Assembly: GCA_002179805.1 (NCBI GenBank)
Contig: NAVB01000382.1
Location: forward strand, 1-32,441
Origin: Acanthamoeba lenticulata
Lineage: Eukaryota; Discosea; Longamoebia; Acanthamoebidae
Direction of reading: 5' to 3'
DNA: 32,441 bases
The translations under genes were made by a program, and so were the position numbers. This document shows positions 1-14,610 of this stretch, one piece after another. The notes beneath the pieces were generated by a model. It had not been told where the DNA came from, made no database searches, and saw only the letters and a program-made list of their open reading frames with translations. Positions within the stretch are counted from its first letter, which is position 1; the number at the start of each line of letters is the position of its first letter.

Positions 1-79
1 TTTTAAAAAAAAAATGATTCTTCGCCGTTTGGTCCAGCTGCAAGAAACTGCAGAAAAGTCGTTGGGCAGCGCCTTTTCG

Positions 80-91
80 TTTGGCGCCAAA
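80..91. promoter_or_regulatory. Palindromic E2F/DP-type site upstream of Ran
   Basis: The 12-mer TTTGGCGCCAAA is a perfect palindrome and matches the classic E2F/DP binding consensus (TTTSGCGC). It lies about 150 bp before the Ran start codon, a plausible promoter distance in such a compact genome. Binding is inferred from the motif only. Confidence 0.45.
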
Positions 92-112
92 GCAAAGAAC
101 CTGCGCGGTAAA

Positions 113-121
113 GGCGGGAAA
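113..121. promoter_or_regulatory. Second E2F-like site (GGCGGGAAA)
   Basis: GGCGGGAAA is the reverse complement of TTTCCCGCC, another common E2F site form. It sits 21 bp downstream of the palindromic site at 80-91 and about 118 bp before the Ran ATG. Two such sites close together suggest cell-cycle-linked transcription of Ran. This is motif evidence only. Confidence 0.4.
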
Positions 122-133
122 AAGTCAGGATAA

Positions 134-1163
<1,030 letters not shown>

Positions 1164-1303
1164 GGTGATTTAAGTGTTGCCTTGCTGCTCTCTACGCAAT
1201 CTTTGCTCCTTCTATAAATATGTCCTTTCTCTTCACGTGCTGTCCGTTCAACTGTGGCCGTTGCGGCTTGATCTTGATGCGCGTTGCGAGCACGCTACTG
1301 CGG

Positions 1304-1332
1304 TCCCGCGTTACGCGGGAGAGGGCGCGAAA
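1304..1332. promoter_or_regulatory. GC-rich hairpin and E2F-like site between Ran and the actin-fusion gene
   Basis: TCCCGCG-TTA-CGCGGGA (1304-1320) is a perfect 7-bp inverted repeat with a 3-base loop. It is followed at 1324-1332 by GGCGCGAAA, the reverse complement of the E2F form TTTCGCGCC. The pair lies about 135-160 bp before the next start codon. The rest of the 301-bp interval 1164-1464 holds the Ran 3' UTR, with an ATAAAT at about 1215 as a possible weak poly(A) signal, and no other gene. Confidence 0.35.
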
Positions 1333-1464
1333 CGTTGCGTTCACGCAAAAAGGCGAAATCCGCGAAAAGACGGCGCCGAACGGAAGGGTTTAAAGCTTGG
1401 GGGCACAGACGGCACAGGACACAAGAAGACGAGAAAGAGACCCCTGGCACAAGCACACTAACAC

Positions 1465-6112
<4,648 letters not shown>

Positions 6113-6167
6113 CAGCTGTCGCAGACACACAAAGATTATAATTGATTCCCCAATTTTAAAAAACAAT

Positions 6168-6178
6168 AATAAAATAAA
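6168..6178 (+). terminator. Poly(A) signals of the actin-fusion gene
   Basis: Two overlapping AATAAA hexamers (6168-6173 and 6173-6178) lie 56-66 bp after the TAG stop, in an AT-rich stretch unlike the GC-rich coding DNA. The remaining interval to 6356 must hold the PSMA6 promoter; no further motif was recognised in it. Confidence 0.6.
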
Positions 6179-6356
6179 ATAAAACTTGAACTACTTATTT
6201 TCAAAATAAGAGAGCGACCTTCGTCACGCTTACGTGGCATTAAAAAGAAAAAATGTATTTCCCTGACATCCAGCACAGCAAAGGAGTGGCTGGCGTGCTG
6301 CGACCGCCAAGACGACACGGCGAGGGAACGATCACACTACACGAAACTGAGCCATA

Positions 6357-7536
6357 ATGAGCAGATCTGCGGGCTACGATCGTCACATCACCATCTTCTC
6401 GCCTGAGGGGCGCCTCTACCAAGTTGGTATGGGCCTCATACTCTATCTATGCCTTATTAACGCAGCCACTAATTGGATCTCTTTTGCCAAACCAGAGTAT
6501 GCGTTTAAGGCCATCAAAACTGAGAACCTCACATCGCTGGGCATAAGGGGTGCCGACAGCTGCTGCGTAATTACACAGAAGAAAGTTCCAGTACGTTTAA
6601 ATTCTTATCTCAGAAGGAATCTCTCTCAAAATGTCTGGCCTTTGCAGGAGAAGCTTGTGGATCCTAGCTCAGTGACACACCTTTTTGACATTACCCCTAC
6701 CATCGGGTGTGTTATGACTGGCATGATTGGTGCGCCCTCCCTATCTTTGCTGGACAGCAGTACTACTGCCCCCAGCGAGTCTTCTGACACCGCTGCTCTG
6801 TATGGGCTTTGGTGCAGCCGATGCGAGGTCCCAAGTGCAGCGCGCTCGAAAGGAAGCTGCAGATTTTGCCTTTAAGTTTGGCTACCAGATCCCAGTCTCC
6901 TACTTGGCTAAGCGCATGGCGGACATCGCGCAAATCTACACGCAGCACGCTGGCATGCGTCCGCTTGGTGTCTGTACGTGTGTCTCCGCCTATCCTTGGC
7001 CAGCGCGTTGATGGCTCTTTCGCAAAAACTGCTCGCTGTACTGGCGACACGCGCAAGTCCCGTACTCTTGCTTGTGTCCTCATGATGAAGTTTATTCTGT
7101 GTGTGCGTGTCTTGGGAGCAGCGATGATCCTCATCGGCATCGATGACGAGGACGGCCCACAGGTCTACAAGTGTGATCCGGCTGGCTCGTATGCCGGGTT
7201 CAAGGCCACTGGGGCGGGCCATAAGGAGCAGGAGGCTCGCAATTTCCTGGAGAAGAAGTTCAAGACCGACCCCAAGCTCGACACTGACAAGACCATCAAG
7301 GTGCTTCCCCCCCTCTGCGATGCTCCCTTCTTTCCACCGTCAGTTGCCTCACACACCGTCCGAACTCTTTGTACGGCGTGCAGATGGCAATTAACGCACT
7401 GCAGACGGTGCTGGGCGAGGACTTCAAGGCGTCCGACATTGAAGTAGGCGTTGTCACCGTCGACCAGCCGCGGTTCAGGCGGCTCTCCGACGAGGAGGTT
7501 GACCGCCACCTCACCGAGATTGCCGAGCGCGATTGA
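6357..7536 (+). CDS. PSMA6: 20S proteasome subunit alpha type-6 (alpha-1)
   Basis: Structural alpha-ring subunit of the 20S core particle, which gates entry of substrates for ubiquitin-dependent proteolysis in cytosol and nucleus. Exons 6357-6426, 6496-6590, 6648-6729, 6818-6973, 7122-7300 and 7384-7536 give 244 residues (human PSMA6 has 246). The N-terminus [20 protein letters not shown] continues across intron 1 into EYAFKAIK, the proteasome alpha signature. Further conserved blocks are [84 protein letters not shown] and the C-terminal [14 protein letters not shown] segment ending in IAERD-like sequence (IAERD spelled IAERD by its last five codons before TGA). Subunit identity is set by [21 protein letters not shown] residues, typical of alpha-6. 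No poly(A) hexamer is obvious just downstream. Confidence 0.96.
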
Positions 7537-7739
7537 TCGGTGTGTGGGGTGTGTTTGCGCGGTTGTGTAAAGAGACCTTTCCTTCACTTTCCTTCACTTT
7601 ACCTGATGAGGGGTGACAGACAGATACGCTTGCGTTTTAGCGGTTATATCCACCTTTGCGTTCCCTCGGTATTGGGTAGTAGACAATTTACGTTTGCATT
7701 CTTTAGGGGTGGCATGCACTTGCGTTGGGGTGATTGTGA

Positions 7740-8875
7740 TGGAGTGGCTGTTGGTGCAAGAGCTTCCTAAATCAGAATGTGTTTTGAATGATGGTGAGGC
7801 CAAATACCTTGTTATCAACAGGAAGCATCATATGGATATTGCCAAGGTGCTATTTCCAACCAAAAACTTCATTTGGCTCTGTGACTTGGTCAATATACAC
7901 TATCAATTTTTTGATTTCAACCCATAAATTTTATATATCATTTACAAAATCAAAACCAATTTTGAAATTTTAAAATCAAATTAGTAATTCTAAAATCATT
8001 TTTATAAAATGACTGGACCTCTCATTTTAAATAAGCCCAAGTTCAACATTGAAAGTGAAAGTAAAGTTTGTGATGGACAATGCATGACCAAGAAAAAAAA
8101 ATGGAAAGAAGAAGCATGTGGTGTGGAGATTTTGCAGAAAGGAAACAACATTGCCAAGGTCAAGTCATTTCACCATACCTTTATATCTTCATTTACCACA
8201 TCAGATTTTACCTAGAGTGATATAGTGGCTTCAAAAAAGATGGCAACTATTCAACAAAAAAATCTTGACCAGATGACAAGTTAATTCAAGTACAGGGGCT
8301 ATGAAACAGTAACTTTACACCAATTGTGGATTGAGCGACATAAATATTTATGTTTATGCTTTATAGGTAGGGTATAAAAAAGCATGTTGTACTAAATCAC
8401 ACTTCATTTGAGTAACAGCACCCCAACATTGAAAGTGATATAAGCCACAAAAGTGACCAAAAAGGATTGTTATGATGATAAGATATCCATTGCAAATGGG
8501 GATATAAATACCATATTCAGGCAACATGAAATACCAGTGTTTGCAACAACTGAAACCATCAAAATTGGACCATATATATCTCATATCTTTCAAATGGGCC
8601 CACAATGCAGGCCTAACATGATTATTATTAAAAATGGCTTTGTTGTGGACTTTGTGCCTATGAACAGTAATTAGATGATAGGTGCCTGCTTTTGTGAGAT
8701 GTTGAATGTTGATAAACCTAGCAAAGAACAGAAGGCAATTGATAGTGTTGAAGAAAATCCTGCTTTTGCTTTTTGTTATAGATTAGCAGTTTTCAATTGC
8801 AGAAATCACTCATTTTATTTATGGAATAAAAATGATTTTTTAACCATTTCATGGCACCCATTCTGTTTTTTTTAA
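7740..8875 (+). pseudogene. Degenerate reading frame of unknown family
   Basis: One frame stays protein-like from about 7740 to 8872 with few stops. The 61 codons before the stop at 7925 are open. After a messy patch (stops at 7982, 7985 and 7991) the 288 codons from 8009 to 8872 hold six internal stops, at 8213, 8282, 8375, 8393, 8441 and 8672. All are TAA or TAG and none is TGA, as expected if CAA/CAG (Gln) codons had lost C by deamination. Random sequence of this composition would carry roughly three times as many stops (my rough estimate). The family was not recognised; a transposon or viral gene remnant is possible but unproven. Confidence 0.4.
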
Positions 8876-9085
8876 CGCTTATTAATTACCAATTTTGTTA
8901 TCTTTGATCTTGGAAGCAAAAATAATTTTTTTTAAAAAATAAATCATCAATTTTTAACCAATATTGATTCCAGATTTTATTTACCTTAAATTATCAGTTT
9001 TATATTTATATGGTGAATAATTGCCATATGTGAAATCTAAAATTGCATTTAATTGTTTGTTAAATAATATTTTATTTTTAAAAAG

Positions 9086-9172
9086 CAATTTTAAAGATTT
9101 TTTATAAATAAGGTTTTTGGACTGAGTTTATCTGGTGTAGAGTATATAATTTATAAAAAATCTTTAAAATTG
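9086..9172. repeat. Perfect 24-bp inverted repeat
   Basis: The arm at 9086-9109 (starting CAATTTTAAAGA) is the exact reverse complement of 9149-9172 (ending TCTTTAAAATTG), with a 39-bp spacer. Complementarity stops sharply at both ends. It could be a hairpin remnant of a small transposon or the recombination end of the dead element. It lies inside the CpG-depleted island. Confidence 0.75.
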
Positions 9173-10498
9173 TGTGAACATCTGGCCTAGGACAAATAAA
9201 GCCTTAGCGTTGCTGAACCTCTGCCACTGATGCTTGTTGGCAGGCCAGTTCTTTTTTGACAGCAGCAACCAAACTCATGTTGTAGGACTAAATTTATTGA
9301 TTCCCCCAAGAGAGACAACACACAGTTCATCAAACAATATCAACAGTAGGTGCCAACCAAAGGTCAATTGTTAACTGTATACAGGGTTGTGGCTGAATGG
9401 CACTGCCTGGTTGATCTGTTGACAACACCAATGCTGAACTGTCACTTTCTGGTCCATCAGCTTTCTCCACATATTGTGTTTTCTCCCAGCCTGATTGGCC
9501 TTAGATTCTTTGAGGCCCAACCATTTTAGGATAATTTTTTTGGGTGGTCACCACAAACAAAACAATATTCTGACCTTGCATGAAAAAAAACAGCAAAAGG
9601 GGAGGCATGACCCAGAAGAAAAAGAAACAACACAAAGCCAAGCATACCAAAACATTATTGTACTTCAAATAGGCCTACAATGCATTTTTGAACACCATAA
9701 GGACAACCTTCAATATTTTTTCCAATATAAATTGGGACATGACTTAGCTCAAAGCCATACAAAAGTCATGTAAAAAAATGAATTGGTTGTGGATTTATTT
9801 TTATTTTTGTTTTCATTTTTATTGCAGTTTAATGTTTTGAAAAGTTTTTTTGCCTTTTTGAGAAGCTTTTTGTTGCCTTGATCAGTTCAAGTTGAGGTAT
9901 TTATTATCATGTACCATTGTAGAATTGGCTATGGCTACTACAAAAATTGCTGGTTATAATATCATTTCACAAAATGTTTTAAACATTATTGCAAGTTTAC
10001 AAAAAAACAGGCAATGAAGACAATAGTACAGGAAAAACCAAAAAAAGGTTTTTTGTCCTTTTCTTATATACAACCTGAATAAAAGGAAAAAATTGCAATT
10101 TTGCTCTGGCCTGGTGTTCATTGGCTTAACAAGGATTTAAATGAAATGTACTGTGTGAAGATTGTTTTCTACCACCACTACCTCATCAGCTCTTTCACCT
10201 TCACACCTTTTCAACACCATCAGCTTTTTTTGCCTTGTGCATCAACAAAGTAGGTAGACTGCTCTTACTTGTGCCCCCACACATGTAAAACTCAACTCCA
10301 AGCTTGCCAGGCTTGTTCTGTCGCGTTCGCGCTTTGCCTGCGTGGCCACATACACAACTGCAAGGGCGCATCAGGCAGGGGGAATAGGCCGGAGGAGGTC
10401 GTCCTTGGCAGTCTCGCTCCAGGTCCACGCGGCGTCCTCGTGGCCAGCTCCCTTCTTTTCGATTTGTACTATGAGGCGGACGTAACAATTTGGGGAGG

Positions 10499-11367
10499 TT
10501 AGCTACGCAGTGTCGCCCGACCTTGGCGTTGGCTAAGGGGAGTACCCAGGATAGAATTCTTCATGCGGACGATGTACTCGTGAGCGTCTTCGGCTTCCTT
10601 CAGGGCTCGCTCGTAGCTGATCGCGCCAGTGGCGGGCTGGTGTGTGGTCACGAGTCAAGGTCAGGGGAGGAAGTGAAAACGAAAGCTTTGGGGGGGGAGG
10701 AGATCATGTAAAAGGCAACAACCTTAGCGCGGTCGTACTCGTCCCGGCTGAGGGCGCGAAGCCGCTCAAGGCGCAGCTTAGAGTGGCGCTCGGCCTCCTC
10801 GGCAAAGTGGAGGGCTTCGCGCATGCTGACCACGGCGCTCTCGCGGATCGGGCCAGTGAGGGCCTGACCTGCCTTCTGGAGCAGTTTCGTGGCCTTGTTC
10901 ATGGCCTGCATCGCGCGCACCTTGGCCTGGTGATACGCCCCCTGCGCCTCGGCCAAGATGACGTGCACGTCGTGCTGAACCTCCTCGCCGATCTCGCGCC
11001 CGGCCTCGGCGGCCTGGTCCTTGGCGCCCTTGACGATGTTCTTGACATTGTGGCCCACTTGCTTCAGCTTCTCCTTGGCCTTCTCCCACGCCCCCCGGGC
11101 ACCTTGGGCCTTCACCTCGTCGCTCTTCTCGTCGGGAGTCACCACCACCACTTCCGCCTCCTCCTGGCGGCCTGCGCCCTTATGGAGCACCACATCCGCC
11201 GCCTCGACGCGCCGCTGCTGCTCTTCGCCAGTCGTGGCCAGGGACTCGAGGTCGGCCCGCAGCTTCGCGGCCTTGTCGCGCAGCGGGCGCGTCTCCTCTC
11301 CGGCCAACCTGCCGCCGGCTGTCCCGAACCCCACCACCAGCAACAATAACAACAAGAAGAAGGACAT
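10499..11367 (-). CDS. Secreted amphipathic-helix protein (LEA/apolipoprotein-like)
   Basis: Two exons, 10723-11367 and 10499-10636, with an intron at 10637-10722 (donor GTTGTTG, acceptor ACCAG), give 260 residues. The start is the ATG at 11367, followed by a clear signal peptide (MSFFLLLLLLVVGFGTAGG, cleavage expected near residue 19). The mature part is rich in Ala, Glu, Lys and Arg with no Cys and has the periodicity of long amphipathic helices, for example AWEKAKEKLKQVGHNVKNI and YHQAKVRAMQAMNKATKLL. If the intron were retained, the frame would end at 10648; the spliced tail (ISYERALKEAEDAHEYIVR) fits the helical pattern better. The specific family was not recognised; LEA-like or apolipoprotein-like is a description of style. 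It is the last of three similar genes on this strand. Confidence 0.65.
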
Positions 11368-11399
11368 CAACAAGAGGACCCAAAGTGGTACAACAATTG

Positions 11400-11405
11400 T
11401 TTATT
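11400..11405 (-). terminator. Poly(A) signal AATAAA of the upstream LEA-like gene
   Basis: TTTATT on the plus strand reads AATAAA on the minus strand, about 53 bp after the stop at 11458. Only 32 bp separate it from the start codon of the next minus-strand gene at 11367, so the 3' end of one gene and the promoter/5' UTR of the next share the same short interval, which also has a C-rich run (11407-11415) and a CT-dinucleotide tract (11438-11452). Confidence 0.5.
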
Positions 11406-11457
11406 GTCCCCCCCCCTTCCCTCCGCCCCGCTCCCTTCTCTCTCTCTCTCTCTGCGC

Positions 11458-12607
11458 TCACGCCTCACGCCTCGGGGGAACGTTGGGCTTACCGCGGACA
11501 TCGCTGGCCGCGTTCTTGACCGTCTGCCGCAGATCGTCCTTCACCTGCGCCGCTCTGCACCATCCGGCCATTGCTGACGCGTCAGCTTCGGGTCCGCGCA
11601 CCTCGACGGCAAGGCAAAGGGAGAGGAAAGGGGGAGCGGAGGGGAGCGGAGGGAGGGAGGGCCAAGCCTTACCCGGTGGCGGCGGCGTCGCCAACGGCGC
11701 GGGCTTCGGCGGCAGTGTCGTGAACGGCGGCCTGGGCCTTGTCAGCGGCCTCGGCGGCCTTGGCCTGGACCTCGCCCGCGGTCTCCTTGATGTGCTCGCC
11801 GGCCGCGGCCAGGCCCTCCTTGACGTCGGCCTTGGCCTCGCGCGCCCTCGCGGCAGCCTTTTCGCCAACCTCGACGGCGGCCTCATGTGCCTTAGCGGCC
11901 TTCTCCTCGAGCTTGCGCTTGGCCTCGGCGGTCTTGGCCTTGAAGTCATCCTTGACTCCGCCCACCTTGTCGGCGGCCTTCTCGCCGGCGTCGACAGCGG
12001 CGTCGCGCACGTCAGCGGCCTTGGCCTTGACAGCGCCCTTAACCTCGCGCGCCTTGTCGGCGGCCTTCTCGCCCACCTCAGCGGCGGCATCGCGGGCGTC
12101 GGCGGCCTTGGCCTTGACGGCGTCCTTAACCTCGCGCGCCTTGTCGGCGGCCTTCTCGCCGGCATTGACGGCGGCGTCGCGTACGTCGGCGGCCTTTTCC
12201 TTGACGATCTCGCCCGCGGCGGCGGCCGTGTCGCGCACGGCGGCGGCGGCCTCCTGAGCCTTGTCGGCGGCCTTGTGGGCCACGTTGGCGGTCACGTCGC
12301 GCACCTCTTTGAGCGAGTCCTCCACCTTGTCGGCGACCCCGGCGGCCTTGGCCTTGACGTCGTCCTTGATCTCGCGCGCCTTATCAGCGGCCTTAGCGCC
12401 AACCTCGGCAGCGGCGTCGCGCGCGTCAGCGGCCTTGGCCTTGATCGTACTGTTGGGTTTTGTGAGATTTTGAGAGAGTTGGTGAAAGGCGTCGGTAAGT
12501 TGTTCAACGATGGCTGAGACCTCGCCAATCGCGTAGGGCTCATCCGATATGAGATCCTCGACGAAATCGTCTGTGGCTTCACGTCCCTGCTCCATTCTGT
12601 ACCTCAT
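11458..12607 (-). CDS. LEA-like repeat protein without signal peptide
   Basis: Exons 11673-12607 and 11458-11554 (intron 11555-11672, donor GTAAGG, acceptor GTGCAG) give 343 residues if translation starts at the ATG at 12607, or 339 from the ATG at 12595. After about 55 non-repetitive residues the protein is built of Ala/Lys/Asp/Glu helices of the type AADARDAAAEVGEKAADKAR, resembling group 3 LEA proteins, which protect proteins and membranes during desiccation. Repeat units are 29 residues. The open frame before the repeats could instead be an intron (12450-12602: donor GTACAG, acceptor CCCAACAG), which would leave a tiny first exon. A role in encystment or drying is inferred. The start overlaps the stop of the neighbouring gene (ATGA). 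Confidence 0.6.
11945..12445 (-). repeat. 87-bp coding repeats of the LEA-like gene
   Basis: Three consecutive 87-bp units (11945-12031, 12032-12118, 12119-12205) and a separate one (12359-12445) each encode a 29-residue block of the form VKAKAADxRDAA...EKAADKAREVK. A further copy lies in the adjacent gene at about 12631-12716. The units are close enough at DNA level for unequal crossing over, so copy number may vary. Confidence 0.8.
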
Positions 12608-13325
12608 CGGTGGCCCACGGTGGCCTTGACGTCGTCCTTGACCTCGCGCGCCTTGTCAGCGGCCTTCTCGCCGACCTCCACGGCGGCGTCGCGGGCCTCA
12701 CCAGCCTTGCGCTGGGCCTCGTGCACCACCGTCGCCGCGGCGGCACGCACCTCCTGAGCGCCCTCTCGTACGCCCTCCTTCACTGCTCACAAAATTATAG
12801 AATTCAAACCCATTCAATCAACCCAAAATCGTGATCAAGTCCTTCGGGGTCACCAATGGTGGCAGGGCGTGAAGTACCGGCTTGGCGAGCCTGGTCGACC
12901 TTCTCGCAGGTGGCGCAGCGCACATCGTCGGCCTTCTCGAGGAGATCTTCAGCGGCGTCTGCGGCTTTGTGCGCGGTGGGGGCCACGTTGCGGCGAAGGT
13001 CGTCACGAAGCTCCTGGACGGTGGGTGGCGGAGTCCCTGAAGGAACGCCGACTTTGGCCTTGGCGGGGCCACGAGAGGCGTCCCTGGCAGAAGTGGTTAT
13101 AGTCTCGACGCGGGCCTGCTTGCGCGCTTCGATGCTGTCGCGGATCGCATTGCCCACGTCGCGACCGACTGAGATCACGCTCTCCCGTACGCGCTCCAGC
13201 AGCGGCTTAGCCTCGAGCTGCCTGCGCTGCTCCTCCGTCAGCTTCTGCGCGTGGAGCATGACCGAGCCCACGAGGACGGCCACGACCATCACGGTCACTG
13301 CCATAAGCTTGGCACCAGCACCCAT
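12604..13325 (-). CDS. Signal-peptide LEA-like protein
   Basis: Two exons, 12878-13325 and 12604-12782 (intron 12783-12877, donor GTACTTC, acceptor GAGCAG), give 208 residues. The ATG at 13325 opens a hydrophobic leader (MGAGAKLMAVTVMVVAVLVG), either a signal peptide or an N-terminal anchor. The rest is helical and charged; one CxxC pair (DVRCATCEKV) lies near residue 140. Exon 2 contains a unit (GEARDAAVEVGEKAADKAR) nearly identical to the repeats of the next gene downstream, then ends KATVGHR and TGA. That TGA overlaps the ATG of the next frame. One extra or missing base here would fuse both into one secreted protein, so the two-gene model may reflect a sequencing slip. Confidence 0.6.
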
Positions 13326-13639
13326 GATGAAGATAGAAAGAAAGGACGACGGGGGTTGTTGTGGTGGTGTGTGGGGGGTGTGGATGAGTGCTGTCTCTGC
13401 TCTCTCTCTCTCGCAACACACGGCTGGTGACCCTGCTCATACGCGACTTGGTATGACGTGGCGCGCAAGATGGGCATTTTCGGCGGATTGCCTTCGGTAG
13501 CGCGAGATGTATTGCACATTTTTAAAAATGTATAAAATGTATTGAAAGGAATAAAAATGCACAAAAAATAGGACAGAAAAAAAGGGAAGGCGTTCTTGTG
13601 GGGCTGCGCCAATGTGGTGGTGGTGGGGGGGGGAGGGGG
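13326..13639. other. Interval between giant gene and LEA-like gene
   Basis: The 314 bp hold the 3' UTR of the giant minus-strand gene and the promoter of the LEA-like gene that starts at 13325. An AT-rich segment lies at 13510-13570, and a CT repeat near 13400-13410. No canonical AATAAA was seen on the minus strand and no gene. Confidence 0.5.
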
Positions 13640-14610
13640 TTAAGCCATCTGGATGGCGACACCGACCCAGTAGCCCTTCTGTGTTCCGGCTGGTACGCTC
13701 GAGTTGCGGTAATAGCCCTGGGCATACATCGTGTAGGGCTTGTTCTGCGCGATCAGCCACGGACCAACCGCCTTGGTCATCTCTGACTGCGACGCTGCCG
13801 GGCCCAACGTGAAGACGTCCCATGCGACGAAGCTCGGCACGCCAGAGGCGAACCGTGTGCGGTCGTAATACTGGTTGGCCAGGAGGAAGCTTTGGATGCG
13901 GCTCGCTTGGTCCTGCATCCACGTCGAGTTGCCCCGGCCCAGCCATACGGCCGCCACGCGTGCGATCATGGACACAACCTCGCCCTGCTCGTTGGACCCG
14001 TAGCTCTGGAGGTCGCTTCCGCTCGGACCGAAGCTCGCGTTGGCCGCGATGACATTAGCCACGATCGTGTTCTGGCCGTTGCGCGCATTGCTGGTCTCTG
14101 TCGTGGCTCGGCTCGGCCAGTCGTCGGGGCAGAAGGTGCCGTTGATGTTGATGTCCTCCGTCGAGACCGTCCCGACCCGCGTGCGGTTGCCCACGAGAGC
14201 CGTAGCCGTGGCATCGGGATAGTAGAGCGGGAGGTTGCTGGTGCCGCACAGGAACTGCCACATATCGTTGGTGGCGTCGGCCAGCATCACGAAGAAGCGC
14301 AAACGCACGCGCGTGCCGGCGGCCACGGCGCCAGTGGTGAACGTGATCCAGTTGGATGCGCTCGTGCTGCCCACCACCAGGGAGCCCGTGGCTCCAATAG
14401 TGGTGATCGTGTTGTTGTAAAGCTGCAAGACGGGGATCAGAGGGCCGATTCGGATTTGCATCGAACTCACGGCAACGGCATAGGAGGTTGTAATCTGCAG
14501 CTGCACGACGTCGTTGAGGTTGCTGTTGGGCCCATAGCCGGCATCCAGCGCGCCGGGGAGCTCGTTGTCGATGAGACGCGTGGCGGCCCATGCGATGGAC
14601 GGCATCCCCG
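13640..14610 (-). other. Unique C-terminal domain of the giant protein
   Basis: About 320 residues (5410-5732) of ordinary composition that are not repetitive. It begins IAWAATRLIDNELPGALDAG and ends YWVGVAIQMA before TAA at 13640-13642. It holds several N-glycosylation sequons (NRT, NGT, NAS, NST, NSS) and only two Cys. The first half looks beta-rich, the second half helical. No family was recognised, and no C-terminal membrane anchor is visible. Confidence 0.6.

Larger units (their letters stand above)
7725..10320. other. CpG-depleted AT-rich island, probable decayed insertion
   Basis: This 2.6-kb stretch differs abruptly from the GC-rich DNA on both sides. A line-by-line read finds only three CpG dinucleotides (near 8335, 8875 and 9208), whereas CpG is frequent up to 7723 and again from 10321. 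TG and CA dinucleotides are abundant. That pattern is what deamination of methylated cytosines leaves behind. No intact gene, splice-site series or RNA gene was recognised. It holds a stop-riddled reading frame (7740-8875), a short open stretch at 9495-9773 of no recognised family and an inverted repeat at 9086-9172. No target-site duplication or terminal repeats of the whole island were found. The flanks 7537-7724 and 10321-10498 have ordinary composition but no recognised gene. Confidence 0.7.

Noticed and set aside
9495..9773. 92-codon open stretch in the AT-rich island
   Set aside because: No ATG start, no family recognised, in CpG-depleted decaying DNA; kept only as a note.
10648..10722. 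Read-through end of the signal-peptide helix gene at 10648
   Set aside because: Possible, but splicing 10637-10722 gives a tail with the same helical style; read-through gives a Phe/Ser/Pro tail out of character.
11021..12517. 498-codon plus-strand open frame over the LEA-like genes
   Set aside because: Antisense of Ala/Lys-rich helix repeats; Leu/Gly-rich low-complexity product, no start context or splice support.
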